Assembly (NCBI RefSeq): GCF_023721835.1
Contig: NZ_JAMKFE010000001.1
Coordinates: 62,001 to 126,000, forward strand
Source: Caldimonas mangrovi
GTDB lineage: Bacteria > Pseudomonadota > Gammaproteobacteria > Burkholderiales > Burkholderiaceae_C
Direction: 5' to 3'
DNA: 64,000 bases
The notes under the pieces are model-generated. The model had not been told where the DNA came from. It saw nothing but the letters and a program-made list of their open reading frames with translations, and made no database searches. Below are positions 20,588 through 31,531 of this stretch, piece by piece (positions within the stretch are counted from its first letter, which is position 1; every line of letters begins with the position of its first letter). The translations under genes were made by a program, and so were the position numbers.

Positions 20588-21367
20588 ATGGACCTCGGGA
20601 TCAAGGGCAAGTGGGCGCTGGTGTGTGCGTCGAGCAAGGGCCTCGGCAAGGGGTGTGCGCAGGCGCTGGTGCAAGAGGGCGTCAACGTGGTGATGACCGC
20701 ACGCGGCACCGAGGCGCTGGAGGCCGCGGCCGCCGAACTGCGCGCGCTGGGGTTGGCAGAGGTGCGCAGCGTCGCCGGTGACATCACCACCGAAGCCGGC
20801 CGTGCTGCCGCGCTCGCCGCATGCCCGCAAGTCGACATCCTCATCAACAACGCCGGCGGCCCGCCGCCGGGCGACTTCCATCAGTGGACCCGCGAGGACT
20901 GGATCAAGGCGGTGGACGCCAACATGCTGACACCGATCGAGCTGATCAAGGCGACCGTCGACGGCATGATCGCGCGGCGCTTCGGCCGTATCGTCAACAT
21001 CACGTCGAGTTCGGTGAAGGCCCCGATCGACGTGCTGGGTCTGTCCAACGGAGCGCGTTCGGGCTTGACCGGGTTCGTGGCCGGGGTGGCGCGCAAGACC
21101 GTCGTGCACAACGTGACGATCAACAACCTGCTGCCCGGGGCGTTCGACACCGATCGCATCCGCAAGACGCTCGAAGCCTCTGCGAAAGATCGCGGCGTGT
21201 CGATCGATGCGGCGCTGGAGGCGCGGGTGAAGGCGATTCCCGCCGGGCGGTTGGGGACGCCGGACGAGTTCGGGGCGGCGTGTGCGTTCCTGTGCAGCGC
21301 GCGGGCGAGCTATATCACGGGGCAGAACTGGTTGTTGGACGGGGGGGCGTATCCAGGGACGTTCTGA
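20588..21367 (+). CDS. SDR-family protein with degenerate active site (BKR-like)
   Basis: 259 aa Rossmann protein related to 3-oxoacyl-ACP reductases. NNAGG (87-91) is present. The cofactor glycine motif is degenerate, reading ASSKGLGKG (14-22) without the first glycine. The catalytic Ser region (ITSSSVKAP, about 138-146) is kept, but the Tyr and Lys of YxxxK are replaced: LSNGARSGL gives Asn154 and Ser158. I recall a conserved SDR subgroup with this exact LSNGAR motif and no perfect tetrad, so it is probably functional but not a standard reductase. The C-terminus ITGQNWLLDGG is normal. An AGGAG ribosome site overlaps the stop of the upstream exporter gene. Confidence 0.86.
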   Translation: MDLGIKGKWALVCASSKGLGKGCAQALVQEGVNVVMTARGTEALEAAAAELRALGLAEVRSVAGDITTEAGRAAALAACPQVDILINNAGGPPPGDFHQWTREDWIKAVDANMLTPIELIKATVDGMIARRFGRIVNITSSSVKAPIDVLGLSNGARSGLTGFVAGVARKTVVHNVTINNLLPGAFDTDRIRKTLEASAKDRGVSIDAALEARVKAIPAGRLGTPDEFGAACAFLCSARASYITGQNWLLDGGAYPGTF

Positions 21368-21410
21368 GCAGTACTTGCTTGCTGCTTGCTGCTTGAGGCG
21401 CCTTGTTCAA

Positions 21411-22034
21411 TGGCGCTGCCGAGCCGGGAGTCCGCCCCGGCGGGCGGGTAACTTTGGTGCCCACTAACTTTGCTGCGCAAAGTAAGTGGACCCCCCTTCG
21501 GAACATCTGCTGGCTCAGAAGAAAGTCACCCAAGAAGAGAGCCTGAATGCAACACCATGCACTCTCACCGTTGAGCTTCTTCCCGTCGGCCCAGCGGGCG
21601 GTCGATCCTTGCCGAATGAGCTAGAACCACCTGCTCGTCCAACGCTACGGCTCCGCTGCGCGTGACCCTCGAGAATGTCAGGAACAGCCAGGGCGATGCG
21701 TAGCGAGCCCGAGCACGCTGGCGCCGTTCGTCTTGTCTTCGGTCCCGGTATTCGGTCCGCTTCGGACCGAAACAACAGGTGTGCGGCTCATCGAGCCGGC
21801 ACAGCATTCACAGGCCGCCCGCCGGACCGCCTTCAAGAAGCTCAACGGTCAGAGTGCATGGTGTTCTTCTTCAGGCGCTTTGCTTTGGTGACTTTCATTT
21901 GGGCCAGCCAAATGAAAGTTACCCGCCTGCCGGGGCGGACTCCCGGCGCGGCAGCGCAATGTGCGACATCTTGACAAGAAGCAAGACAGGCAACCGCCCG
22001 CCGGGTGGCGGACTCGCGGCGCGGCAGCGCAATG
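21411..22034. repeat. Composite inverted-repeat element, copy A (non-coding)
   Basis: It fills most of the 699-bp gap between the convergent SDR and DMT genes. The left end (21411-21454) and the right end (about 21914-21958) are inverted copies of a 44-bp GC-rich sequence containing GAGTCCGCCCCGGC and GGCGGGTAACTTT. Inner arms are also inverted: the segment with CACCATGCACTCT near 21553 matches the one with AGAGTGCATGGTG near 21851. Between them is a unique core with a perfect hairpin TTCGGTCCG-CTT-CGGACCGAA (21751-21771). A related GC-rich tail follows to 22034. A GCTTG-rich tract (about 21376-21396) precedes it. The core recurs inverted at 61.1-61.5 kb. Small ORFs here are not believable proteins. 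Confidence 0.85.
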
Positions 22035-22066
22035 CCCCGCGCCGGATCAGGCGCGCCCGCCCCAAG

Positions 22067-22963
22067 CTACCGCCTCGAAGAGACCACAATCCCCGCCACG
22101 ATCAACCCGAACGCCACCGCATGAAACCAGGCCGGCGCTTCACCCAGCAGCGCCGCCGACAGCACCGCCGCGAACACCGGCGTCAGGTTGCTGAAGAACG
22201 CAGCGATCGCCGGCCCGACCGAGGCGACTCCGATGCCCCAGCACCGGTAAGCCACGAGCGACGCGCCGATCGCGATGTACACCAAGGCCCCCAGGACTGG
22301 CCAGCTCAGCGGCACAGCCACTTCCCGCACCGACGATTCCGCCCCGGCGGCGAGACTGGACCACAGGAGCCCGAAGGTGATCTGCGCCAGCAGGAACTCC
22401 GCCCAGTGCCATTCCCGGGCCGACGCGTCGCCCGGCCTCGCCAGCATCCAGCTGTACCCGGCCCACAGCAACACCGCGACCAGCATGTACAGGTCACCGG
22501 TCACCAGACGCACCTGCATCAAGGTGTCCCAGCTGCCGCGCGAGATGACGAACAGCACGCCGACCAGCGACAGTGCCGCGCCGAGGATCTGCGATGCACG
22601 GGGCCGCTCGCCGTACACGAACGCGCCCACGCCCAGCATCCACACGGGCATGCTGGCGGCGATCAAGGTCACGTTGATCGGCGTGGACGTCTGCAGCGCC
22701 AGATACTGCAGCGAGTTGTAGCTGCCCACGCCCAGCAGTCCCAACAAGGCGAAGCGCCGCCAGCGCTGCCACAACGGGCTGCCACGGCGCAGCACGCGCC
22801 AGCCGAGCGGCAGCAGGATCAAGGCAGCCAGCAGCCAGCGCAGCAAGTTCAGTGTCAGTGGCGCAACGGTGCCCACCATCAGGCGGCCGACGACCGCATT
22901 GCCGGCCCAGAGCAGCGGCGGCAGGGTCAGGAGCAGGGCGGTCTTGGGAGTGATGCGGGTCAT
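22067..22963 (-). CDS. DMT superfamily (EamA) transporter
   Basis: 298 aa with ten predicted helices and two EamA repeats; PPLLWAGNAVVGR at the start and GEAPAWFHAVAFGLIVAGI at the end are typical. It is only distantly similar to the exporter at 19.7 kb. It is a small-metabolite exporter with no visible clue to substrate. It is 12 bp downstream of the DUF2007 gene and likely co-transcribed with it. Its 3' end faces the composite repeat element. Confidence 0.85.
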   Translation of the reverse strand: MTRITPKTALLLTLPPLLWAGNAVVGRLMVGTVAPLTLNLLRWLLAALILLPLGWRVLRRGSPLWQRWRRFALLGLLGVGSYNSLQYLALQTSTPINVTLIAASMPVWMLGVGAFVYGERPRASQILGAALSLVGVLFVISRGSWDTLMQVRLVTGDLYMLVAVLLWAGYSWMLARPGDASAREWHWAEFLLAQITFGLLWSSLAAGAESSVREVAVPLSWPVLGALVYIAIGASLVAYRCWGIGVASVGPAIAAFFSNLTPVFAAVLSAALLGEAPAWFHAVAFGLIVAGIVVSSRR

Positions 22964-22974
22964 GCACGGGGACG

Positions 22975-23283
22975 TCAGGGGCCCGGCATGTTAGCTCCGC
23001 AATTCCAGCATTGCTCGAACGGCCCCTCTATCAGCTCCTTGCAAGCTTGGCAGACCCAGCGCCGCTCGAGCGGGTGCTGCAATTCGTGCAGCATGCGCCG
23101 CGCGTCGTGCAGCCTGTGCTCGTCCGTGATCCATACCTCGGGCAGGCTCTGGTCGGGAGGGATTTCACCGGCGATGCCGCTCGCGTACATGCGCTGCACG
23201 CAGGCTTCGATGCCGACGCTGGTGAGCCAGTCGGCCCACAATGTCGCGATCGCGATATTGGGCGCTTGCGTCAGTTTCAGCAT
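22975..23283 (-). CDS. DUF2007 domain protein with C-terminal zinc ribbon
   Basis: 102 aa. The N-terminal half (NIAIATLWADWLTSVGIEACVQ) is the small ferredoxin-like DUF2007 fold, annotated as a putative signal-transducing domain. The C-terminal CQAC and CWNC (about 78-96) form a two-knuckle zinc ribbon. The fusion is common in Betaproteobacteria. No partner is evident, and the role is unknown. Confidence 0.8.
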   Translation of the reverse strand: MLKLTQAPNIAIATLWADWLTSVGIEACVQRMYASGIAGEIPPDQSLPEVWITDEHRLHDARRMLHELQHPLERRWVCQACKELIEGPFEQCWNCGANMPGP

Positions 23284-23292
23284 GGAGCGATG

Positions 23293-23613
23293 CTACTGCG
23301 GCGGCGCTATCGCGGCACGATACGCGTGCCAGGACGCATGCCGCAGCACCGGCCCGATCACCCGCAAACCGAGGCAGCCCGGCAGCAGCGCGAGCCCCGC
23401 GAGCAACGTACTCAGTGCGCCCCAGCACAGCATCACCAGCGGTTGCATCAGCACCAGCCGCAGGCTGGCGAGTGCAGCGGTGATGGCGTCGACCTGCCGG
23501 TCGAGGATCATCGGGGAGGCACGGCCCCACAGCATCTCGACGATGAGCAACACGCAGCCCAAGACGGCCATCGTGCCCAAACTTTTCTCCCACGCCAACA
23601 GCGAGCTGTCCAG
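23293..23613 (-). pseudogene. Probable 5'-truncated inner-membrane protein remnant
   Basis: About 106 residues in one frame read as the C-terminal part of a membrane protein: a hydrophobic helix (MAVLGCVLLIVEMLWG), an amphipathic segment, a second hydrophobic stretch and the ending VIGPVLRHASWHAYRAAI. That last motif resembles the C-terminus of several small membrane families (DUF2189/BPSS1780-like, from memory). No suitable start codon with a ribosome site is visible. Upstream in-frame sequence is Arg/Pro/Ala-rich and unlike protein, and a different frame looks slightly better there. I therefore read it as a decayed or frameshifted gene, but a short intact protein is possible. Confidence 0.4.
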
Positions 23614-23860
23614 GTCGGGGCCGTCGGCGGCAGCGTCTGCAGCGGAAGGCCGAGCAGGGAGACGGATGGCGTTTCCCGGCCTCGGTCGGTGGGCGGATGC
23701 TCTGCGTCCAGGGTGAGCCAGCCTGGGAGAAAACCGCGCCGCAGCGAAGACCGGAGAACACCCACCGCTTCCTTGCCCCATATCAAGTCGCCTTGCCCAG
23801 CAGGCTTTCCCAGGGCGGCGTATGGTATTGCCTGTTTTCATCCTCGTGAGGAGCCGTTCG

Positions 23861-24844
23861 ATGTCCATTGCCATCCAGATCCGCCGCACCGGCGGACCCG
23901 AAGTGATCGAGGTGGCCGAGGTCCGGGTCGGTGACCCGGGCGCCGGCGAGATTCGCATCCGCCACCAGGCCTGCGGCATCAATTTCATCGACGTCTACCA
24001 TCGCAATGGCCTGTACGCGCTGCCCCTGCCCCTGACTTTGGGCATGGAAGGCGCGGGCGTCGTCGAGGCCGTGGGCGAGGGCGTCACGCACCTGAAGCCA
24101 GGCGACCGCGCCGCGTATGCCAGCCAGCCGCCCGGTGCGTACAGCGAGGTGCGCGTGATGCCGGCCAAATGTGTCGTGAAGCTGCCCGATGCGATCAGCT
24201 TCGAGGAAGGCGCCGCGATGATGCTCAAGGGCCTGACCGTGCAATATTTGCTGCGCAAGACCCAGCCACAAGGGGGGCTGCAGCCCGGCGACTTCATCCT
24301 TTTCCATGCGGCCGCCGGCGGCGTGGGCCTGATCGCCTGCCAGTGGGCCCGCGCGATGGGCGTGCAGTTGATCGGCACCGCAGGTTCGGACGAGAAATGC
24401 GCGCTGGCGTTGGAGCATGGGGCATCCCATGTCATCAACTACCAGCGCGAGAACTTCGTCGAGCGGGTCAAGCAGATCACCGGCGGGCGTGGCGTGAAGG
24501 CGGTGTACGACGCGGTCGGCAAGGACACCTGGGACGGGTCGCTCGACTGCCTGCAGCCGTTCGGCTTGATGGCGAGCTACGGCAACGCGTCGGGGCCGGT
24601 GGCGCCCGTTGCGCTGGCGACCCTGGGAGCGAAGGGATCCCTGTACGTGACGCGGCCGACCATCTTCACGCACATTGCCACTAGGGAGGCGACCCAGGCC
24701 ATGGCGGACGACCTGTTCGGGATGGTGACCAGCGGAAAGGTGAAGATACGCGTGGACCAGCGGTACGCCCTGAAGGATGCGGCCCAGGCGCATGTCGACC
24801 TGGAGAGTCGGCGCACCACCGGATCGAGCGTGCTGGTGCCCTGA
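23861..24844 (+). CDS. qorA: Quinone oxidoreductase, NADPH-dependent (QorA-like)
   Basis: 327 aa zinc-free medium-chain dehydrogenase/reductase. NFIDVYHRNGLY (about 41-52) is the QOR signature. The nucleotide-binding loop is AAGGVG (151-156). The protein reduces quinones or enals using NADPH. Length matches E. coli QorA (327). The start MSIAIQIRR is set by a GAGGAG site about 8 bp upstream; the longer frame is rejected. It is convergent with the hybrid kinase gene, with a 59-bp gap. Confidence 0.92.
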   Translation: MSIAIQIRRTGGPEVIEVAEVRVGDPGAGEIRIRHQACGINFIDVYHRNGLYALPLPLTLGMEGAGVVEAVGEGVTHLKPGDRAAYASQPPGAYSEVRVMPAKCVVKLPDAISFEEGAAMMLKGLTVQYLLRKTQPQGGLQPGDFILFHAAAGGVGLIACQWARAMGVQLIGTAGSDEKCALALEHGASHVINYQRENFVERVKQITGGRGVKAVYDAVGKDTWDGSLDCLQPFGLMASYGNASGPVAPVALATLGAKGSLYVTRPTIFTHIATREATQAMADDLFGMVTSGKVKIRVDQRYALKDAAQAHVDLESRRTTGSSVLVP

Positions 24845-24903
24845 GCGGCGCGGCCTCGGTTTGCTTCTCGCAGACGCAAGCCTTCCGCGGCGGTGAGAAG
24901 CCC

Positions 24904-26802
<1,899 letters not shown>

Positions 26803-26810
26803 GAGTTCCT

Positions 26811-26947
26811 CTGGGCGCTGTGCGCCTGTCCCTCCAGGAGGGACGTCGCGCCTTCGGGCGGCCGGGCGGCGCAGATGGGAACACCCTGGGCGCTGCGCGC
26901 CTGTCCCTCCAGGAGGGACGTCGCGCCTTCGGGCGGCCGGGCGGCGC
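26811..26947. repeat. Tandem duplication of a 62-bp GC-rich palindromic sequence
   Basis: Two nearly identical 62-bp copies (26811-26872 and 26886-26947, period 75 bp, one mismatch seen) each contain CCTCCAGGAGG and CGCCTTCGGGCG self-complementary cores. They fall in the 316-bp gap between lspA and the hybrid kinase start. The style resembles dispersed GC-rich intergenic repeats of Comamonadaceae-type genomes (from memory). The rest of this gap (26948-27118) shows no gene or clear promoter. Confidence 0.85.
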
Positions 26948-27118
26948 TCATGCCGGCACCGACCGATCGCACCTGCATCTCTGCGCCGCTTGCCGGGGCG
27001 CCCGTCGAAGCGCAAAGCGCTCCCGTCTGCTGTCTCGCACGATGCTCCCCTCTCTGTGGGTCGGCGCATTGTCGTTGCATTGCGCCGAGGCGGTCAACGC
27101 CGGGGAACAATGCCCATG

Positions 27119-27610
27119 TCAGCGCCCGCGCCGCACCCTGAGCAGCTCGTCGAGGATCATCAGTGCGGCGCCTGCGGTAATGGCGCTGTCGGCGATGTTG
27201 AAGGCCGGGAAGTGCCGGCCGCTGAGATGGAAATCCAGGAAGTCCACCACATAGCCGTGCAGCGCCCGGTCGATCACGTTGCCGAGTGCGCCGCCGAGGA
27301 TCAGCGACAGCGCCCAGGCGAACAGCCGCTGCCCGCCATGGCGCTTGAGCATGACGACGATGAAGATCGCCGCCGCCAGGCCCAGGCCAATGAAGAACCA
27401 GCGCTGCCAGCCCGACGCCCCAGCCAGGAAGGAGAACGCGGCGCCGGTGTTGTGGACCCGCACGATATTGAAGAAAGGCGTGACCGGCGTGCCCTGCCCC
27501 AGCTGGTAATAGCCGAGGATCAGCGTCTTCGTGAACTGGTCGAGCAGGATCACCGCCAGCGCGATGCCGAGCCAGGGCCACAGGCTGGCCGAGCCTTTTG
27601 CGTCTGCCAT
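27119..27610 (-). CDS. lspA: Lipoprotein signal peptidase II
   Basis: 163 aa inner-membrane aspartic protease that cleaves prolipoprotein signal peptides after lipidation. Four helices are visible. The conserved blocks [29 protein letters not shown] and VDFLDFH with FNIADSAI are all present, including both catalytic Asp residues (NVIDR and NIADS). Its start overlaps the ileS stop by one base (TGATG), so it is translationally coupled, the usual ribF-ileS-lspA order. Confidence 0.96.
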   Translation of the reverse strand: MADAKGSASLWPWLGIALAVILLDQFTKTLILGYYQLGQGTPVTPFFNIVRVHNTGAAFSFLAGASGWQRWFFIGLGLAAAIFIVVMLKRHGGQRLFAWALSLILGGALGNVIDRALHGYVVDFLDFHLSGRHFPAFNIADSAITAGAALMILDELLRVRRGR

Positions 27611-30432
27611 CAGGCCGCCTTCCGGTTTTCACCGGTGCCGTACAGGTTGCTGGTGCAGCGGCTGCAGATGGTCGGGTGCGCAGCGTCATGGCCGACGTCG
27701 TCGCGGTAGTGCCAGCAGCGCTCGCACTTCGGCGCGGTGGCCGGCGTCACGGTGACCTTCAATTCGTCACCGGGCACCACCTCGACGGCGGACGTGATGA
27801 ACACGAATTTCAGGTCTTCGCCCAGGCTTTGCATCACCCGCCGGTCGTCTTCGTTCGCGGCAATCGTCACGTTGGCCTGCAGCGATGCACCCACCTTGCC
27901 TTCGGCCCGCAGGGCCTCGATCTCCTTGTTCACGACGGCCCGGATGTCCAGCAGCCGCGACCACTTCAATTGCACTGCCTCGTCGTTGCCGGCGAAGCTC
28001 CAGTAGGTCTCGACGAAGATCGACGGAGACTGCCCCGGGGCGAACACCTTCCACGCTTCCTCGGCGGTGAAGCTGAGGAACGGAGCCATCCAGCGCAGCA
28101 TCGCGTGCGTCAGCTGCCACAGCGCGGTTTGCGCCGAGCGGCGCGCGAGCGACTTCGGCGCGGTGGTGTACAGGCGGTCCTTCAGCACGTCGAGGTAGAA
28201 CGCACCCAGGTCCTCCGAGCAATACACCTGCAGCTTGGCGACCACCGGGTGAAACTCGTAGACCTCGTAGTGCGCCAGGATCTCGGTTTGCAGTGCCGAG
28301 GCACGGGCCAGCGCGTAGCGGTCGATCTCCAGCAATTGGTCGAACGGCACCATGTCGGCGGCCGGGTCGAAGTCGCTGGTGTTCGCCAGCAGGAAGCGCA
28401 GCGTGTTGCGGATGCGGCGGTACGCGTCCACCACGCGGGCCAGGATCTTGTCGTCGATGCCCAGGTCGCCCGAGTAATCGGTGCTGGCCACCCACAGGCG
28501 GATGATCTCGGCGCCCAGCTTGTCGCTCACCTCTTGCGGCACGACGGTGTTGCCGAGCGACTTGCTCTGTTTGCGGCCCTGGCCGTCGACCGTGAAGCCG
28601 TGCGTCAGCAGGCCCTTGTAGGGCGCCCGGTCGTACATCGCGCAGGCCGTCAGCAGTGACGAGTGGAACCAGCCGCGGTGCTGGTCATGCCCTTCGAGGT
28701 ACAGGTCGGCCGGCCATGCGGACTGCTCGGCATGGCTGCGCTTCAACACGTGGAAATGCGTCGTGCCCGAGTCGAACCAGACGTCGAGGATGTCAGTGCT
28801 CTTGGCGTAGTGCTCGGCCTCGTCGCCTAGCCACTCGCGCGGATCGAGCTTGGACCAGGCCTCGACACCGCCTTGCTCGACGAGCTGCGCGGCCCGCTCG
28901 ATCAGGTTCATCGTGTCCGGGTGCAGCTCGCCGGTGGCCTTGTGCAGGAAGAAGGGCAACGGTACGCCCCAGTTGCGCTGGCGCGAGATGCACCAGTCGG
29001 GCCGGCCGGCGATCATGTCGCGCAGGCGGGCCTTGCCGTTCTCCGGGTAGAAGCTGGTCTGCTCGATCGCGTCCAGCGCGAGCTGGCGCAGCGTCTTCGA
29101 GGCCTTGTCGGCGGTGAACACGCCGTCGCCCTCGTCCATGCGCACGAACCACTGCGCGGCGGCGCGGTAGACCACCGGCGTCTTGTGGCGCCAGCAGTGG
29201 GGGTAGCTGTGCACCAGGTTGGAGGTGGCGAACAGCCGGCCGGCCTCGCGCATCGTCTCGATGATCTGCGGCCCGGCCTTCCAGATGTTCAGCCCACCGA
29301 ACAGCGGCAGGCTGTCGACGTAGGCGCCGTGGCCCTGCACCGGGTTCAGGATGTCGTCGTACTTCAGCCCGTGCGCGACGCAGGAGTTGAAGTCGTCGAC
29401 GCCGTAGGCCGGCGCCGAGTGCACGATACCGGTGCCGTCTTCCGCCGTGGCGTAGTCGGCCAGGTAGACCGGTGCCAGGCGGTCGTAGCCTGGGTGCACG
29501 TGCGCCAGCGGGTGGTGGAAATGGATGCGGTCGAGCGAGGCCCCCTTTGTCGTCGCGACGACCCGCCCTTGCAGGCCGTAGCGCTCCAGGCACTTTTCGA
29601 CCAGCGCCGAGGCCAGCAGCAGCAGGCCGCGCTCGGTGTCGACCAGTGCGTATTCCAGCTCGGGGTTCAGGTTGAGCGCCTGGTTGGCGGGCAGCGTCCA
29701 CGGGGTGGTGGTCCAGATGACGACGAAGGCGTCCTTGCCCAGCTTGGGCAAATCGAAGGCGGCGGCCAGCTTGCCCGGTTCGGCGCACAGGAAGCCGACG
29801 TCCAGCGTCTGCGACTTCTTGTCGGCGTACTCGATCTCGAACTCGGCCAACGAAGAACCGCAGTCGAAGCACCAGTACACCGGCTTCAGACCGCGATAGA
29901 CGAAGCCACGCTCGATGATGCGTTTCAGCGCGCGGATCTCGTCGGCCTCGTTGCCGAAGTCCATCGTGCGGTAGGGCCGGTCCCAGTCGCCCAGCACGCC
30001 CAGGCGCTTGAAATCGGCGCGCTGCTGGTCGATCTGCTCGGTGGCGTAGGCACGGCTCTTGGCCTGCACCTCGTCGCGGCTCAATTTGCGGCCGTAGGTC
30101 TTCTCGATCTGATTCTCGATCGGCAGGCCGTGGCAGTCCCAGCCGGGCACGTAGACCGCGTCGAAGCCGGCCAGCTGCCGCGCCTTGACGATCATGTCCT
30201 TCAGCACCTTGTTGACGGCGTGGCCGATGTGGATCTTGCCGTTGGCATACGGCGGGCCGTCGTGCAGCACGAACTTCGGTGCGCCGCAACGGGCGTCGCG
30301 CAACTGCTTGTAGACACCTTGCTCGTCCCATTCCTTGACCCAGCCCGGTTCGCGCTTGGGCAGGTCGCCGCGCATCGGAAAGGGCGTGTCGGGCAGATTC
30401 AGCGTCGATCGGTAGTCGGGGGTGTCGCTCAT
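27610..30432 (-). CDS. ileS: Isoleucyl-tRNA synthetase
   Basis: 940 aa class I aminoacyl-tRNA synthetase. HIGH is at 68-71 ([11 protein letters not shown]) and the KMSKS equivalent is KQSKS (in [11 protein letters not shown], about residue 615). The editing domain contains [11 protein letters not shown]. The C-terminal zinc finger CERCWHYR...CSRC is present, as in the bacterial type 1 enzyme. The start [14 protein letters not shown] is typical; an upstream in-frame ATG is ignored. It is second in ribF-ileS-lspA. The gap from ribF is 93 bp. Confidence 0.97.
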   Translation of the reverse strand: MSDTPDYRSTLNLPDTPFPMRGDLPKREPGWVKEWDEQGVYKQLRDARCGAPKFVLHDGPPYANGKIHIGHAVNKVLKDMIVKARQLAGFDAVYVPGWDCHGLPIENQIEKTYGRKLSRDEVQAKSRAYATEQIDQQRADFKRLGVLGDWDRPYRTMDFGNEADEIRALKRIIERGFVYRGLKPVYWCFDCGSSLAEFEIEYADKKSQTLDVGFLCAEPGKLAAAFDLPKLGKDAFVVIWTTTPWTLPANQALNLNPELEYALVDTERGLLLLASALVEKCLERYGLQGRVVATTKGASLDRIHFHHPLAHVHPGYDRLAPVYLADYATAEDGTGIVHSAPAYGVDDFNSCVAHGLKYDDILNPVQGHGAYVDSLPLFGGLNIWKAGPQIIETMREAGRLFATSNLVHSYPHCWRHKTPVVYRAAAQWFVRMDEGDGVFTADKASKTLRQLALDAIEQTSFYPENGKARLRDMIAGRPDWCISRQRNWGVPLPFFLHKATGELHPDTMNLIERAAQLVEQGGVEAWSKLDPREWLGDEAEHYAKSTDILDVWFDSGTTHFHVLKRSHAEQSAWPADLYLEGHDQHRGWFHSSLLTACAMYDRAPYKGLLTHGFTVDGQGRKQSKSLGNTVVPQEVSDKLGAEIIRLWVASTDYSGDLGIDDKILARVVDAYRRIRNTLRFLLANTSDFDPAADMVPFDQLLEIDRYALARASALQTEILAHYEVYEFHPVVAKLQVYCSEDLGAFYLDVLKDRLYTTAPKSLARRSAQTALWQLTHAMLRWMAPFLSFTAEEAWKVFAPGQSPSIFVETYWSFAGNDEAVQLKWSRLLDIRAVVNKEIEALRAEGKVGASLQANVTIAANEDDRRVMQSLGEDLKFVFITSAVEVVPGDELKVTVTPATAPKCERCWHYRDDVGHDAAHPTICSRCTSNLYGTGENRKAA

Positions 30433-30525
30433 GGTCTTGGGGCACGCAGCGCGTGCCATGTCGGGTGGGAACGGGCCATGAAGGGGGGTGTGCGCAGGCC
30501 CGGGCTCGCAGCAGAGGGGCGAGCT

Positions 30526-31524
30526 TTAAATTCGGTCGCGGGTGGTCTGGCGGCGCGTTTGCTGGTGCAGCGACGCGAAGTAGCTGCGCGCGTCGGCCGC
30601 GTCCTGGCGGATCGCGTCCGTCAGAGCATCGAGCCCGTCGTAGCGGGCTTCGTCGCGCAGTTTATGAAGCAGTTCCACGCGGGCGATTTTACCGTAGCCC
30701 CCCTCGAGGCCCAGTCCGGCCGGCCAATCGAGGCAGTTGACCTCCAGCAGCACGCGCCCGGTGTCTTCCACCGTGGGGCGCAGGCCCAGGCTGGCGACGC
30801 CCTGCAGCGGCTCGGTCGTCAGCCCGTGCACCTGCACCACGAAGATGCCCATCGCGGCCGCGCGGCGGTGATGGAAACGCAGGTTCAGCGTGCGAAAACC
30901 CAGCTCGCGGCCCAGCTTGCGACCATGGATCACGTGCCCGCTGATGCTGTAGGGCCGCCCGAGCAGGCCGGCGGCGCGCTCCATGTCGCCCAAGGCCAGC
31001 GCTTCGCGCACGGCCGAGCTGGACACGCGCAGCCCGTGCACCTCGTAGCTGTTCATGCGGGCGACATCGAAGCCGAGCCGGTCGCCGGCCGCGTCGAGCA
31101 TCGAATAGTCGCCGGCGCGACGGGCTCCGAAGCGGAAGTCGTCCCCGACCAGCACGTACTTCGCGCCGAGGCCGTCGACCAGCACCTGCTGGATGAATTC
31201 GTCCGGCGACAGCCGCGACAGCCGCTGGTCGAAACGCAGCACCACCACCTGGTCGATGCCGCAGCGCTCCAGCTCGGTCAGCTTGTCGCGCAAGGTGGCG
31301 ATGCGCGCCGGAGCGAGGTCCGGCTTGCCGGCCTGCAGCGCGAAGAAGTCGCGCGGGTGCGGCTCGAAGGTCAGCACGCAGCTCGGCAGGCCGCGGTGCT
31401 CGGACTCGCTCTTGAGCAGCGCCAGCATCGCCTGGTGACCACGGTGGACGCCGTCGAAATTGCCGATGGTCAGGGCGCAGGCGGGCGCAAGCGCCGCATG
31501 GTGGAAGCCGCGGAAGACGTGCAT
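30526..31524 (-). CDS. ribF: Bifunctional riboflavin kinase / FAD synthetase
   Basis: 332 aa. The N-terminal adenylyltransferase has GNFDGVHRGH (21-30) and VGDDFRFG. VSSSAVREAL (about 167-176) closes that domain. The C-terminal flavokinase begins near GRPYSISGHVIHGRKLGR (189-206) and includes GFRTLNL. It makes FMN and FAD from riboflavin. It is first gene of the ribF-ileS-lspA cluster. Confidence 0.96.
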   Translation of the reverse strand: MHVFRGFHHAALAPACALTIGNFDGVHRGHQAMLALLKSESEHRGLPSCVLTFEPHPRDFFALQAGKPDLAPARIATLRDKLTELERCGIDQVVVLRFDQRLSRLSPDEFIQQVLVDGLGAKYVLVGDDFRFGARRAGDYSMLDAAGDRLGFDVARMNSYEVHGLRVSSSAVREALALGDMERAAGLLGRPYSISGHVIHGRKLGRELGFRTLNLRFHHRRAAAMGIFVVQVHGLTTEPLQGVASLGLRPTVEDTGRVLLEVNCLDWPAGLGLEGGYGKIARVELLHKLRDEARYDGLDALTDAIRQDAADARSYFASLHQQTRRQTTRDRI

Positions 31525-31531
31525 GGCGGGA

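Noticed and set aside
21515-21974. Small ORFs inside the 21.4-kb repeat element as protein genes
   Set aside because: Related ORFs appear at 61.1-61.5 kb only because the DNA repeats; different frames and strands stay open, which points to non-coding conservation.
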